Positions 17,625 through 26,700 are shown, counted from the first letter of the stretch. The stretch: 64,000 nt of DNA from Streptomyces rapamycinicus NRRL 5491 (GCF_024298965.1 NZ_CP085193.1:372001-436000); one strand, 5' to 3'. Notes: generated by a model not told the origin, from the sequence alone. Made by a program: numbers and translations.

Positions 17625-18676
17625 GCGGCCCCTCCCCCACCAACGTGACCACGGTGACCGGGCCCGTGCCCAGCACCGGGCTCGGCCTCACCCTCACCCA
17701 TGAACATCTGCGCAACGACGTCCGCAAGGCCGTCACCACCCCGGCCGACCCCCGGCTCGGTCAGCTGCGCGACGCCCGCACCACACCCGGACTGGCCTGG
17801 CTGCTGCGCGAACAGCCCTACGCCTGCCTCGACCACTGTGTGCTCGACGACACCGAAGCGATGCTGGCCGACCTGCGCGCGTTCGCCGCCGGCGGGGGCG
17901 GCACGATCGTCGACGTCACCCCGGGCGGACTGGGCCGCGACCCGGCGGCGCTGCGCGCGTTCTCCGAGGACAGCGGCGTACGGGTGGTCATGGGCAGCGG
18001 ATGGTACCTGGAGACCTACCATCCCCGGCCACTGTCACCGGCGGACGAGCGCGGCCTGGCCGTCGCTCTGCTGGCCGAGTTCACCGAGGGAGCCGACGGC
18101 ACCGGGATCCGGCCGGGCGTCATCGGCGAGATCGGGGTCTCCCCGCGGTTCACCGAGGGTGAGCACACCGCGCTGCGCGCCGCCGCGCGTACCCAGCGCG
18201 AGACCGGTGTCCCGCTCTACGTCCATCTGCCCGGCTGGCAGCGCCGCGCCCACGAGGTCCTCGACCTGGTACTGGGCGAGTACGGGGTGGCGCCGGCCGC
18301 CGTGGTGCTGTGCCATATGGACCCCTCGCACGCCGACCCGGACTATCAGCGGTCGGTGGCCGACCGCGGCGTCTGGCTCGAATTCGACATGATCGGCATG
18401 CCGTTCCGCTACCCCGGCGAGGGGCAGTCCCCGGCACCCCACGAAACCGCGCACGCGATCGCCGGGCTCATCGCCCGCGGACACGGGGACCGGCTGCTGC
18501 TCAGCCACGACGTGTTCCTCAAGAGCATGCTCACCGCCTACGGCGGCAACGGCTTCCGCTATGTGCCGGAGCTGTTCCTCCCCCGGCTCGTCGAGCACGG
18601 CGTGCCCGAGCGGACCGCCTCGGGCCTGCTGCACACCAACCCGGCCCGGCTGTTCGAGCACGCCGCCGCGTCCTGA
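17621..18676 (+). CDS. Phosphotriesterase-family metallohydrolase
   Basis: A 351-residue amidohydrolase-fold enzyme, coupled to the permease by ATGA overlap. Metal ligands follow the family order: LTHEHL (His27, His29), GEIGVS (a Glu at the bridging position that is carbamylated Lys in phosphotriesterase), LYVHLPG, VLCHMDPSHADP, and LLSHDVFLK. Glu-bridged members include lactonases and uncharacterised Php-like proteins. A lactone, ester or phosphoester product of the imported compound is a plausible substrate. Confidence 0.82.
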   Translation: MSGPSPTNVTTVTGPVPSTGLGLTLTHEHLRNDVRKAVTTPADPRLGQLRDARTTPGLAWLLREQPYACLDHCVLDDTEAMLADLRAFAAGGGGTIVDVTPGGLGRDPAALRAFSEDSGVRVVMGSGWYLETYHPRPLSPADERGLAVALLAEFTEGADGTGIRPGVIGEIGVSPRFTEGEHTALRAAARTQRETGVPLYVHLPGWQRRAHEVLDLVLGEYGVAPAAVVLCHMDPSHADPDYQRSVADRGVWLEFDMIGMPFRYPGEGQSPAPHETAHAIAGLIARGHGDRLLLSHDVFLKSMLTAYGGNGFRYVPELFLPRLVEHGVPERTASGLLHTNPARLFEHAAAS

Positions 18677-18722
18677 CCACGTCCCACCGTTTCCATCACC
18701 ACCCGTTGCGAAGGAGCACCCC

Positions 18723-19469
18723 GTGAGCCGCGTCCTGATAGCCGGTGAGAGCTGGATCTCCCAGTCCACACACATCAAGGGGGTCGACTCGTTCACCACC
18801 AGTAGCTATGTGACCGGAGTCGAGCCGTTGCGCCGGGCGCTGGAGGGCCGCGGGCACGAGGTCACCCACCTGCCCGCGCATCTGGTACCCGGACAGTTCC
18901 CGGGCGACGCCGAGGCGCTCGCCGGCTACGACGTCGTCGTCCTCTCCGACATCGGGGCGAACTCCCTCCAGCTCTCCCCCGAGGTGTTCGAGGGGGGCAC
19001 GCCGGGGGCCGACCGGATCGACGCACTGCGCGGATGGGTCGGCGACGGCGGCGGGCTGCTGATGGTCGGCGGCTATCTCTCCTTCACCGGTTTCGAGGGC
19101 AAGGCCGCCTACCGCAACACCGCGCTGCACGAGGTGCTGCCGGTCGAGCTGCTGCCCGAGGACGACCGCGTCGAACTCCCCGCGGGGGGCCGCCCGTCGG
19201 CCGTCGGTACCGGCCATCCCGCCCTCGGCGGGGTGACCGGCGAATGGCCGCCGCTGCTCGGCTACAACCGCGTCCGGCCACGTCCGGGCACCGAGGTCCT
19301 GGCCACCCTGGGCGGCGACCCCCTGGTGGCGGTGGCCGAATACGGCGCGGGACGCTCGGCCGTCTTCACCTCCGACTGCTCCCCGCACTGGGCGCCCGCG
19401 GCGTTCTGCGAGCAGTGGGACGGCTACGCCCGGGTCTTCGGCGGCCTCGTCGAGTGGCTCTCCCGTTGA
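18723..19469 (+). CDS. Glutamine-amidotransferase-like / ThuA-like protein
   Basis: 248 residues starting at GTG, with AAGGAG 7 bases upstream. It has a flavodoxin-like class I glutamine amidotransferase fold: SRVLIAGESWISQS, YDVVVLSDIGANSL, GGGLLMVGGYLSFTGFEG, LLGYNRVRPRP, AVFTSDCSPHWAP. The nucleophile Cys of true amidotransferases is not obvious at the elbow (GGYLS), so amidase activity is doubtful. Related proteins sit in sugar-catabolic operons. It overlaps the next gene by TTGA. Confidence 0.7.
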   Translation: MSRVLIAGESWISQSTHIKGVDSFTTSSYVTGVEPLRRALEGRGHEVTHLPAHLVPGQFPGDAEALAGYDVVVLSDIGANSLQLSPEVFEGGTPGADRIDALRGWVGDGGGLLMVGGYLSFTGFEGKAAYRNTALHEVLPVELLPEDDRVELPAGGRPSAVGTGHPALGGVTGEWPPLLGYNRVRPRPGTEVLATLGGDPLVAVAEYGAGRSAVFTSDCSPHWAPAAFCEQWDGYARVFGGLVEWLSR

Positions 19470-20092
19470 GCCGGTCCGAGCGGCTCCTGAAGGCCGCCGC
19501 CCCGGTCATGGAACAGGCGCTGCGCATGCGCTTCGTCACCGAGGTCACGGCCGGCACGATCAGCGACGCCGACTACGCCGACTACCTGGAGATCGAGGCC
19601 GCGTTCGTGGAGACGGCCACCCGGCTGCACGGACTGGCCGTATGGGGCGCCCCGGACCGGACGGCGCTGGAGCGCAACGCCCGTGCGGTCCACGCGCTGA
19701 CCACGACCCAGGCGGACTACTTCCGCGAAGCCCGCGCCACCTGGCCCGTCCCCGCCCGGCCGGACGCCGCCCGGCGCGCCGAGGTGCTGTCGCGGTACGC
19801 ACTCGACGTGGCGCGGGAAGGCGGCTACCCGGCGGTGATGACCATGCTGTTCGCCGCGGAGAGCCTCTACCTCACCTGGTGCGCCCGGGCGCACGAGCAC
19901 GGCGCCGTCCCCGACGGCGCGATGAGCGCCTGGGTGGCGCTCCACGCCGACCAGGCGTTCCGGGACGGCGTACGGGCTCTCGCGGCGGAGGTCGACGCCC
20001 TGCCGGACGACATCCCCCAGGAGCGGCTGACCCGCTGGTTCACCGGCATGCTGGAGGCGGAAATCGCGTTCCACGACGCGGTGTTCGGATGA
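19466..20092 (+). CDS. TenA/THI-4-family protein
   Basis: 208 residues from a TTG that overlaps the previous stop (TTGA). The all-helical TenA pattern is visible, including VTAGTISDADYADYLEIEAA, a central TMLFAAESLYLTW and C-terminal MLEAEIAFHDAVF with a likely catalytic Glu199. The Cys of thiaminase II (in the LLPCxW block) appears replaced by Ala, so it belongs with the Cys-less TenA_E-like group. TenA enzymes hydrolyse aminopyrimidine or related amines. Last gene of the operon; its presence with an M20 deacylase recalls the formylaminopyrimidine salvage route, but the rest of the operon differs. Confidence 0.75.
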   Translation: MSRSERLLKAAAPVMEQALRMRFVTEVTAGTISDADYADYLEIEAAFVETATRLHGLAVWGAPDRTALERNARAVHALTTTQADYFREARATWPVPARPDAARRAEVLSRYALDVAREGGYPAVMTMLFAAESLYLTWCARAHEHGAVPDGAMSAWVALHADQAFRDGVRALAAEVDALPDDIPQERLTRWFTGMLEAEIAFHDAVFG

Positions 20093-20095
20093 CCG

Positions 20096-20111
20096 GGCCC
20101 CGGCGGGGGCC
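20096..20111. terminator. Short hairpin between convergent genes
   Basis: GGCCCC and GGGGCC pair around a 4-base loop immediately after the TenA-like gene. It lies between that gene and the convergent nucleotidyltransferase. There is no T-tract, so its strength is uncertain. Confidence 0.35.
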
Positions 20112-20113
20112 GA

Positions 20114-20654
20114 TCAGTCGTCCGTGGTCCCCTCGTGCAGCCGCTGGGTGAGGTCGTCGGCCCAGTCCCAGTCCCGGGCCCAGGCCCGCACGGTGGCCGT
20201 GTCCGCCTCGGAGGCGGGAGCGGCGTGGACATCCATGAGGTCACGCACGGCACCGCGGTCGGCCAGCCCGCGCACCTTCGTGCCGATGACGTCGTCCAGG
20301 GCGAGGACGGGGCCGTACTCGGTCGCCGTGGGCGGGCGCCAGAACGCCTCCTTGAGGATGCCGACCTCGCACTGCTCACCGCTGGCGGGATCCGTGACCA
20401 CGAGGCGGCGGGAGAGCGGGGCCACGCCCACCTCTCTGACCTGCCAGCCGCGCTCGGCCGGCCCCGGCGACGAGGGAGCGGGTGATCTCCGCCATGGGTG
20501 CGGGGTTCTCCGTGGCTACGTCGAGGTCCTGGCTGAGCCGGTCGACCAGGCCGTGCGCTTGGACGGCGTACCCGCCGGTGATGACCAGAGGGTAAGGGGT
20601 GCCGATGGCCAGGACGTCGGAGAGGAGTCTGCGGTGGAGATCGCCGAGGTTCAC
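20114..20654 (-). pseudogene. AbiEii-type nucleotidyltransferase, frameshifted
   Basis: Two overlapping frames make one protein of about 180 residues. The N-terminal frame begins GTG at 20654 (LGDLHRRLLSDVLAIGT, VITGGYAVQAHGLV, SQDLDVATEN: the GG and DxD motifs of the AbiEii family). The C-terminal frame reads AERGWQVREVGVAPLSRR, LDDVIGTKVRGLADRGAVRD and ends at 20114. One extra G near 20455-20462 separates them. The GTG overlaps the stop of the upstream partner (GTGA). It is either a genuine inactivation or a sequence error in a GC-rich run. Confidence 0.65.
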
Positions 20655-21019
20655 GCCGCGGCTCCCGGGCAGGCCGAAGCCAGTTCGGGGAAAGCCTCCT
20701 CCCACACGTCACGGATGGCCCGGCTGATCAGCGTGCGCAGGACGGGCCACTGGTCGATGAGGAGATCCCGGTTCAGCAGGGCGACCAGGTCATCGTGCTG
20801 CCCTTCGGCGAGCACCGTGCGGTACATGCTCATCCTCGACCGTGGTCGGTCCAGATCGAACCGCGTCAGTCCCGACCACGCCACATGCAGCGGCAGCTGG
20901 ACGGAGCCGTGGGTCGGCCCGGCCGGCCGGCGGAGCGCGTCGGGGAGCCTTCGCGCGTAGCGCTGCCGCAGCACCTCGGCGGCGGGCGGTGACGGCTCAG
21001 CGGCAGGCATGGCGGACAT
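20651..21019 (-). CDS. Partner protein of the AbiEii-type nucleotidyltransferase
   Basis: About 122 residues (a longer start at 21058 is possible). No catalytic motif is seen; the sequence holds VLRQRYARRLPDAL, HVAWSGLTRFDLDRPRSRMS, HDDLVALLNRDLLIDQWPVL and a C-terminal VWEEAFPEL helix. It is translationally coupled to the nucleotidyltransferase, so it is likely its antitoxin-like or regulatory partner. A helix-turn-helix is not obvious, and its role is unproven. Confidence 0.55.
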   Translation of the reverse strand: MSAMPAAEPSPPAAEVLRQRYARRLPDALRRPAGPTHGSVQLPLHVAWSGLTRFDLDRPRSRMSMYRTVLAEGQHDDLVALLNRDLLIDQWPVLRTLISRAIRDVWEEAFPELASACPGAAA

Positions 21020-21129
21020 GCAACCAGCATGAATGACGCAGGCCGTCCCGGGACTCACACCCGGCGAGGACGTCCATCGGTTCTTCTTCCGCCCGGGAGG
21101 GCCTGTCCATCCCCGAGACCGCGCCGGCT

Positions 21130-22242
21130 TCAGACGGGCAGGAAGTCCCTCGCTATGCGCGCCGCCACCCGCTCCAGCAGGGGTCCCGCCTGTGTGAGGC
21201 AGCGGGGGACGTCGGGTTCCAGTTCGGTCAGGGCGTAGGCCCGGTGGATGCCGACGGCTTTCAAGGAGGCCGGGTCCAGGGACAACCGGCCGCAGACCGC
21301 GATCACGGGCAGGCCGCGCGCGCGGGCCCGGGAGGCGACGCCCGCCGGTGCCTTGCCGTGGAGGGTCTGGCTGTCCAGGGAGCCCTCACCGGTGATCACC
21401 AAATCCGCTCGGGCCAGGGCCTCGCCGAAACCGAGCAGGTCCAGCATCACCTCCACTCCGGGGCGAAACCGCGCCCGCAGTGCGGTGAGGGCGCCGAAGC
21501 CCAGGCCGCCGGCCGCCCCGGCCCCGGGTTCCCCGGCCGTGTCGAGGAACCCGCACGTTCGCGCGTAGTGGCGCAGGGCGCCCTCGAGGAGGTCCACCTC
21601 CTTTGGGGAGGCGCCTTTTTGGGGCCCGTAGACCGCGGCCGCGCCCTTCGGTCCGAGCAGCGGGTTGTCTACGTCGCTCGCCAGTACGAGGTCCACCTCC
21701 GCGAGCCGGGGGTCAAGCCCGGACAGGTCGGCCTTCGCGAGCCGGGCCAGTGCCGCCCCGCCCGGCCCGGCCGAGGCGCCGGACGCGTCAAGGAACCGCG
21801 CGCCGAGCGCCGACAGCATCCCGGCGCCACCGTCCGTGGTCGCGCTGCCGCCGACGCCCAGGGCGATCGAACGGGCCCCGGCGTCCAGCGCGGCGCGCAG
21901 CACTTCGCCGGTGCCGAACGACGTGGCGGTGAGCGGCGCGAAGACGCCCGCCGGGAGGTGCCGCAGCCCGGACGCCTCGGCCATTTCCACGACCGCGGCA
22001 CCGTTCCGCAGGGCGTAGGCGGCGGTCACCGGCTTGCCCACGGGTCCGGTCACGCGTATCTCGCGTCGGCCGAACCCGGCCATGACCGCGGCGTCCACCG
22101 TCCCGTCACCGCCGTCGGCGACCGGTACGGACGCGACCGACGCGTGGGGGGCCGCCCGCCGGAGCCCGGCGGTGAGCCGTTCGGCTACCTGAGCCGCGGT
22201 CAGCGACCCCTTGAACTTGTCCGCCGCGATCAGTACCCGCAC
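21130..22242 (-). CDS. glxK: Glycerate kinase (GlxK/GarK family)
   Basis: A 370-residue type-II glycerate kinase, phosphorylating D-glycerate to 2-phosphoglycerate. Landmarks are RVLIAADKFKGSLTAAQVAE, VPVADGGDGTVDA, LGVGGSATTDGGAGMLSALG, GAAAVYGPQKGAS and LVITGEGSLDSQT. GTG at 22242 has AAGGAGAGG upstream and the family begins here. It completes the glyoxylate, tartronate semialdehyde, glycerate route encoded by gcl, hyi and glxR upstream on the same strand. Confidence 0.92.
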   Translation of the reverse strand: MRVLIAADKFKGSLTAAQVAERLTAGLRRAAPHASVASVPVADGGDGTVDAAVMAGFGRREIRVTGPVGKPVTAAYALRNGAAVVEMAEASGLRHLPAGVFAPLTATSFGTGEVLRAALDAGARSIALGVGGSATTDGGAGMLSALGARFLDASGASAGPGGAALARLAKADLSGLDPRLAEVDLVLASDVDNPLLGPKGAAAVYGPQKGASPKEVDLLEGALRHYARTCGFLDTAGEPGAGAAGGLGFGALTALRARFRPGVEVMLDLLGFGEALARADLVITGEGSLDSQTLHGKAPAGVASRARARGLPVIAVCGRLSLDPASLKAVGIHRAYALTELEPDVPRCLTQAGPLLERVAARIARDFLPV

Positions 22243-22301
22243 TCGTTTCCCTCTCCTTCCGGGCCGGGCGGCGATCCACCAGGCGTCGTCCGCCGGATCG
22301 G

Positions 22302-22628
22302 TCAGGGGGCTGTCGCCACCAGATCGCGTACGCGGGCGGCCACGCGCGGTTCGCACCCCTCCAGCGCTTTGGCCAGTCCGTCCGGATCGGTCAGCGGGCG
22401 CCTGTCGACGGCGCCCCGCGCCCATTCCGGTGCCGCGCCGCACTCGGTGACCAGAGCCTGAACCGCCTGGGCGGCGGGCAGCAGGTCGAACCAGCGCAGC
22501 CCGAGCGCGGCGAGGCCGGCGGGGGTGGGCTCGCCGAACAGCCGAAGCCGCGCCAGGCCACCGTCGGGATAGATGTCGAGCCTGATGTGGCTGACGGGGC
22601 GGGAGGCGTCGACTCCTGTTCCCGGAGG
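22302..22628 (-). pseudogene. alc: Allantoicase C-terminal remnant
   Basis: About 108 codons without a start, in the same frame as gcl and directly after its TGA. It reads [20 protein letters not shown], the conserved allantoicase C-terminus, then [35 protein letters not shown] to a stop at 22302. Allantoicase makes ureidoglycolate, the source of glyoxylate for gcl. The N-terminal two thirds, including the active-site domains, are gone, so a deletion joined the end of gcl to the end of alc. Confidence 0.7.
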
Positions 22629-24407
22629 TCAGCCGTGGGCCACGCGGAGCGTTGTGGGGGCGTGTTCGGGGCTGGTGGCCAGCTCCTCGAACTCGTTGAC
22701 GTTGTCGAGTTCGGTGCCCATGGAGACGTTGGTGACGCGTTCGAGGATGACCTCGACGACCACCGGTACCCGGTACTCGGCCATGAGCTTCTTGGCCTCT
22801 TCGAGGGCGGGCCCGATGCGGTCGGGTTCGAAGACCCGGATGGCCTTGCAGCCGAGCCCCTCGGCCACCTTGACGTGGTCGACGCCGTAGCCGCCCACTT
22901 CGGGGGCGTTGACGTTGTCGAAGGACAGCTGGACGCAGTAGTCCATGTCGAAGCCGCGCTGCGCCTGGCGGATCAGGCCGAGGTAGGCGTTGTTGACGAC
23001 GACATGGAGGTAGGGGATCTGGAACTGGGCGCCGACGGCGAGTTCCTCGATCATGAATTGGAAGTCGTAGTCGCCGGAGAGGGCGACGACGGGGGCGTCC
23101 GGATCGGCGGTCGCGACGCCCAGGGCGGCGGGCACGGTCCAGCCCAGCGGCCCTGCCTGGCCGGCGTTGATCCAGTGCCGGGGGTGGTAGACGTGGAGCA
23201 TCTGCGCGGCCTGGATCTGGGAAAGACCGATCGTGGAGACGTAGCGCGTGCCGGGCCCGAACGCCTTGTTCATCTCCTCGTAGACCCGCTGCGGCTTGAC
23301 CGGCACCTGGTCGAAGTGGGTCCTGCGGAGCATGGTGGCCTTGCGCCGCCGGCAGCCGTCGGCCCAGTCGCCGCGGTCCCTGAGGGCTCCGGCGGCCTTC
23401 AGCTCCCTCGCCGCCTCGACGAAGAGCTCCAGCGCGGGCCCGGCGTCGGAGACGATGCCGTAGTCGGGGGGAAAGACCCGGCCGATCTGGGTGGGTTCGA
23501 TGTCGACGTGGACGAAGGTACGGCCCCGGGTGTACGTGTCGAGGCCGCCGGTGTGGCGGTTCGCCCAGCGGTTGCCGATACCGAGGACGAAGTCGGACTC
23601 CAGCAGGGTGGCATTGCCGTAGCGGTGGGAGGTCTGCAGACCGACCATGCCCGCCATGAGCGGATGGTCGTCGGGGATGGCGCCCCAGCCCATCAGCGTG
23701 GGCACCACCGGCACCCCGGTCAGCTGGGCGAACTCCACCAGCGACTCGCTCGCGTCGGCGTTGATGACGCCGCCCCCGGCGACGATCAGCGGCCGTTCGG
23801 CGGCCTGGAGCAGCTCGACGGCCTTGTCGATCTGCGCCCGGGTGGCGACGGGCCGGTGGACCGGAAGCGGCTCGTACGTCTCCAGGTCGAACTCGATCTC
23901 CGTCATCTGGACGTCGATCGGCAGATCGATCAGCACCGGGCCGGGCCGGCCGGAACGCATGAGGTGGAACGCCTGCTGGAACGCGCCGGGCACCTGTGCG
24001 GGCTCCAGCACGGTCATCGCCATCTTGGTCAGCGGCCCCGCGATGGAGGCGATGTCGACGGCCTGGAAGTCCTCCTTGTGCAGCTTGGCCACCGCCGCCT
24101 GGCCGGTGATGCACAGGATCGGGATCGAGTCCGCCGCGGCCGAGTACAGACCGGTGATCATGTCGGTGCCCGCGGGACCGCTGGTGCCCACGCAGACCCC
24201 GATGTTCCCGGCCTTCGCGCGGGTGTAGCCCTCGGCCATGTGCGAGGCCCCCTCCACATGCCGGGCGAGGACATGCGTCAGGCCGCCGTTGGTGCGCATC
24301 GCCGAGTAGAAGGGATTGATCGCCGCACCGGGCAGGCCGAAGACATGGGTGGTCCCCTCACGCTTGAGGATCTCCACCGCCGCCTGGGCCGCGGTCATTC
24401 GAGCCAT
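22629..24407 (-). CDS. gcl: Glyoxylate carboligase (tartronate-semialdehyde synthase)
   Basis: 592 residues of a ThDP- and FAD-binding enzyme joining two glyoxylates to tartronate semialdehyde with CO2 release. [19 protein letters not shown] carries Val51 in place of the usual cofactor-activating Glu, the hallmark of Gcl that separates it from acetolactate synthase. The ThDP motif is [15 protein letters not shown] through [17 protein letters not shown] precedes the ATG. It lies in an operon with AtzF-C-like, hyi and glxR genes upstream and glxK downstream. Confidence 0.96.
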   Translation of the reverse strand: MARMTAAQAAVEILKREGTTHVFGLPGAAINPFYSAMRTNGGLTHVLARHVEGASHMAEGYTRAKAGNIGVCVGTSGPAGTDMITGLYSAAADSIPILCITGQAAVAKLHKEDFQAVDIASIAGPLTKMAMTVLEPAQVPGAFQQAFHLMRSGRPGPVLIDLPIDVQMTEIEFDLETYEPLPVHRPVATRAQIDKAVELLQAAERPLIVAGGGVINADASESLVEFAQLTGVPVVPTLMGWGAIPDDHPLMAGMVGLQTSHRYGNATLLESDFVLGIGNRWANRHTGGLDTYTRGRTFVHVDIEPTQIGRVFPPDYGIVSDAGPALELFVEAARELKAAGALRDRGDWADGCRRRKATMLRRTHFDQVPVKPQRVYEEMNKAFGPGTRYVSTIGLSQIQAAQMLHVYHPRHWINAGQAGPLGWTVPAALGVATADPDAPVVALSGDYDFQFMIEELAVGAQFQIPYLHVVVNNAYLGLIRQAQRGFDMDYCVQLSFDNVNAPEVGGYGVDHVKVAEGLGCKAIRVFEPDRIGPALEEAKKLMAEYRVPVVVEVILERVTNVSMGTELDNVNEFEELATSPEHAPTTLRVAHG

Positions 24408-24446
24408 GGGGATGCTCCTGTCGATTGGTACATCGGGGGGTGGGTT

Positions 24447-25343
24447 TCAGTGGGTGGCGCGGCCGGCCAGCCGCTCGACGCCGCGCAGCAGGGCGCAGTG
24501 GTCGAGCCCGCCGTCGCCGCGGGCGCGGGCCGAGGCGACCAGTTGGGCGACGAGGGCGCCGACCGGCAGGGGCGCCCCCACGGCCCGTGCCGCGTCGGTG
24601 ACGATGCCCATGTCCTTGTGATGCAGGTCGATACGGAAGCCGGGCTTGAAATCGCGGTCGAGCACCGCCTGCCGCTTGCGGGCCAGGACGGTGGAGCCGG
24701 CCAGGCCCCCGCCCAGGACCTCCAGCGCCGCCTTCAGGTCCACGCCGGCGTTCTCCAGGAAGACCACGGCCTCGGCCAGGGACTGCAGGTGGATGGCCAC
24801 CATCAGCTGGTTGGCGGCCTTGACCGTCTGTCCGGCCCCGTGCGGGCCGACGTGCACGATGGTGGTGCCCAGTGCCTCGAACACCGGCCCGGCATCGGCG
24901 AAGTCGTCCGGGTCGCCGCCGACCATGATCGACAGCGCCCCCTCGATGGCGCCCGCCTCGCCGCCGGACACCGGGGCGTCGAGCGTACGCAGACCCTTGT
25001 CCCGCGCGGCGGCGTCCACCTCCAGCGAGGTCTGCGGGGTGATGCTGCTCATGTCGATCAGCAAGGTGCCCGGCCCGGCGTGTTCCAGGACGCCGCCCTC
25101 GCCTAGGACGACCTCCTTCACCTGCGGGTCGGCCGGGACCATGGTGATCACGACCTCGGCTTCGCGCACCGCCTCGGCGATGCTGTCGGCGCCCCGGCCA
25201 CCGGCCGCGGCCAGGGCGTCCACCGGCGCGCGGCCGCGGTTGTAGCCGGTGACGGTGTGTCCGGCCTTCACCAGGTTGGCGGCCATCGGGCCGCCCATGA
25301 TGCCCAGGCCGATGAAGGCGATCTTCCGGGAAGTGGCGCTCAT
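24447..25343 (-). CDS. glxR: 2-hydroxy-3-oxopropionate (tartronate semialdehyde) reductase
   Basis: 298 residues of the beta-hydroxyacid dehydrogenase family, reducing tartronate semialdehyde to D-glycerate with NAD(P)H. Motifs: FIGLGIMGGPMAANLVKAGH (dinucleotide fold), DAPVSGGEAGAIEG (substrate site), GAGQTVKAANQLMVA with catalytic Lys, and KDMGIVTDAA. GGAA precedes the ATG. It lies between hyi and gcl on the same strand. Confidence 0.94.
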   Translation of the reverse strand: MSATSRKIAFIGLGIMGGPMAANLVKAGHTVTGYNRGRAPVDALAAAGGRGADSIAEAVREAEVVITMVPADPQVKEVVLGEGGVLEHAGPGTLLIDMSSITPQTSLEVDAAARDKGLRTLDAPVSGGEAGAIEGALSIMVGGDPDDFADAGPVFEALGTTIVHVGPHGAGQTVKAANQLMVAIHLQSLAEAVVFLENAGVDLKAALEVLGGGLAGSTVLARKRQAVLDRDFKPGFRIDLHHKDMGIVTDAARAVGAPLPVGALVAQLVASARARGDGGLDHCALLRGVERLAGRATH

Positions 25344-25442
25344 CGTGGGTTCCTTCGTGTCGTCCGTGCCGTACTTGTCATCCGTGTCGTCCGTGCCGTA
25401 CGTGTCGTCGTGGTGGTCCGGAACGGCGGGTCGGGCACCCGG

Positions 25443-26273
25443 TCAGGCGTGGCGGTCACTGCCGCGACGGTCGCGTGGGAGCCAGTCGAAGCTGTCCGCG
25501 CTCGGGCCCCCGGGCTTGTACTCCAGGCCCACCCAGCCCGCGTAGCCCGCGGCCTGGAGGCGCAGCAGCAGCCCGTCGAGGTCCAGCCGTCCCGTACCGG
25601 GCGCGCCCCGCCCGGGTGCGTCGGCGATCTGGACATGGCCGATGCGGTCGGCGTGGGTGTCGATCACCCCCGGCACGTCGTCGCCGTTGACGGAGAGGTG
25701 GTAGAGGTCGGCCAGGAGACGGAGGTTGCGGCTGCCGGACGCGGCCGCCACCCGCTCGATGACGGCGATCGCGTCCGCCGCGGTGAGCAGCGGGTACGCC
25801 GGGGCGCCGCTGACCGGCTCCAGCAGGATCGTGCCGCCGACGCGCTCGGCGGCCTTGGCCGCCAGCGCCAGGTGCTCCACCGCCAGGTCGTCCTGCTCCG
25901 CCGGGGAGACGCCGTCGACCCGGTTGCCGTACAGCGCGTTGAACGAACGGCATCCCAGTTGCTCGCCGATCGCCACGGTGGCGTCGATGTTGTCGCGGAA
26001 CTCCGTGGCCCGGCCGGGCCAGGACACCAGGCCCCGGTCGCCTCCGGGCATGTCCCCGGCGAAGAAGTTCAGGCCGGTCAGGCGGACACCGGCGGCACGT
26101 ACCGCCCGCACGAAGGCATCGGCCTCCGCGTCCGTCGGCACGGCCGTCGCGTAGGGCCACCAGAACTCGACCGCGTCGAACCCCGCGGCCTTCGCGGCGG
26201 CCGGGCGCTCGAGCAGCGGCAGCTCGGTGAACAGGATCGACAGATTGACCGTGTGGGGAAGTCGGCTCTTCAT
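25443..26273 (-). CDS. hyi: Hydroxypyruvate isomerase
   Basis: 276 residues, a TIM-barrel of the xylose-isomerase-like family converting hydroxypyruvate and tartronate semialdehyde. Metal and active-site residues sit in GFDAVEFWWPYA, LEPVSGAPAYPL, LLADLYHLSVNGDD, HVQIADAPGRGAPGTG and WVGLEYKP. The ATG shares its A with the stop codon of the upstream gene, so the two are coupled. Confidence 0.93.
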   Translation of the reverse strand: MKSRLPHTVNLSILFTELPLLERPAAAKAAGFDAVEFWWPYATAVPTDAEADAFVRAVRAAGVRLTGLNFFAGDMPGGDRGLVSWPGRATEFRDNIDATVAIGEQLGCRSFNALYGNRVDGVSPAEQDDLAVEHLALAAKAAERVGGTILLEPVSGAPAYPLLTAADAIAVIERVAAASGSRNLRLLADLYHLSVNGDDVPGVIDTHADRIGHVQIADAPGRGAPGTGRLDLDGLLLRLQAAGYAGWVGLEYKPGGPSADSFDWLPRDRRGSDRHA

Positions 26274-26662
26274 CAGTGCTCCCTGCCGAGGCTCTTCAGG
26301 TACGGACGCCAGCCACCGAAGTCGGTGATCTCCTTGTGAACGTCCCTCTCCAGCTCGCCGCGGCGAAGGACCATCGAGAAGGACGAGGAGCCGTCCTGGA
26401 GCCGGATGATCCAGAACTCCAGTTCCGGCGGCTCGCTGGGCAGCAGGTGGTCGCGCAGCACCTCGTCGGGGACGTCGTAGACCTCGCCTTCCACCGCGGT
26501 GCCGACAGCTGGGTCGGGCAGCAGCCCGGGGCAGGTGTCCCGGATCGAGAAGAAGCGGTAGCCGGGGGCGGTGCGGGTCCGGGCCACGAGGGGGGCTCCG
26601 CGCAGGTGGTGATGGAAGGGTCCGCCCTCCATCGCCTGGCCGTTGAGGAACATGCGTGCCAT
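26273..26662 (-). CDS. AtzF C-terminal-domain-like (gamma-glutamylcyclotransferase fold) protein
   Basis: 129 residues: MFLNGQAMEGGPFHHHLRGA, YRFFSIRDTCPGLLP, EGEVYDVPDEVLRDHLLPSE and ITDFGGWRPYLKSL. The sequence resembles the C-terminal domain of allophanate hydrolase (AtzF), a gamma-glutamylcyclotransferase-like fold, here as a separate small protein. Allophanate hydrolase handles urea nitrogen, which agrees with ureide catabolism in this cluster. First gene of the hyi-glxR-gcl transcript, with AGGGAG upstream of the ATG. Exact activity unknown. Confidence 0.75.
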   Translation of the reverse strand: MARMFLNGQAMEGGPFHHHLRGAPLVARTRTAPGYRFFSIRDTCPGLLPDPAVGTAVEGEVYDVPDEVLRDHLLPSEPPELEFWIIRLQDGSSSFSMVLRRGELERDVHKEITDFGGWRPYLKSLGREH

Positions 26663-26700
26663 GAGATCTCCCTTGAGCGGCGGGATCTTCTGGGATGTGG

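Noticed and set aside
18677..19466. TPP riboswitch near the TenA-like gene
   Set aside because: No CUGAGA/thi-box elements; the gene is translationally coupled inside an operon with a LacI operator at its head.
22629..24407. Acetolactate synthase instead of glyoxylate carboligase
   Set aside because: Val51 replaces the cofactor-activating Glu, and the neighbours hyi, glxR and glxK define the glyoxylate route.
22587..25106. 839-codon plus-strand open frame opposite gcl and glxR
   Set aside because: Antisense to two well-conserved enzymes; Gly/Asp/Val-rich low-information translation and no ribosome site.
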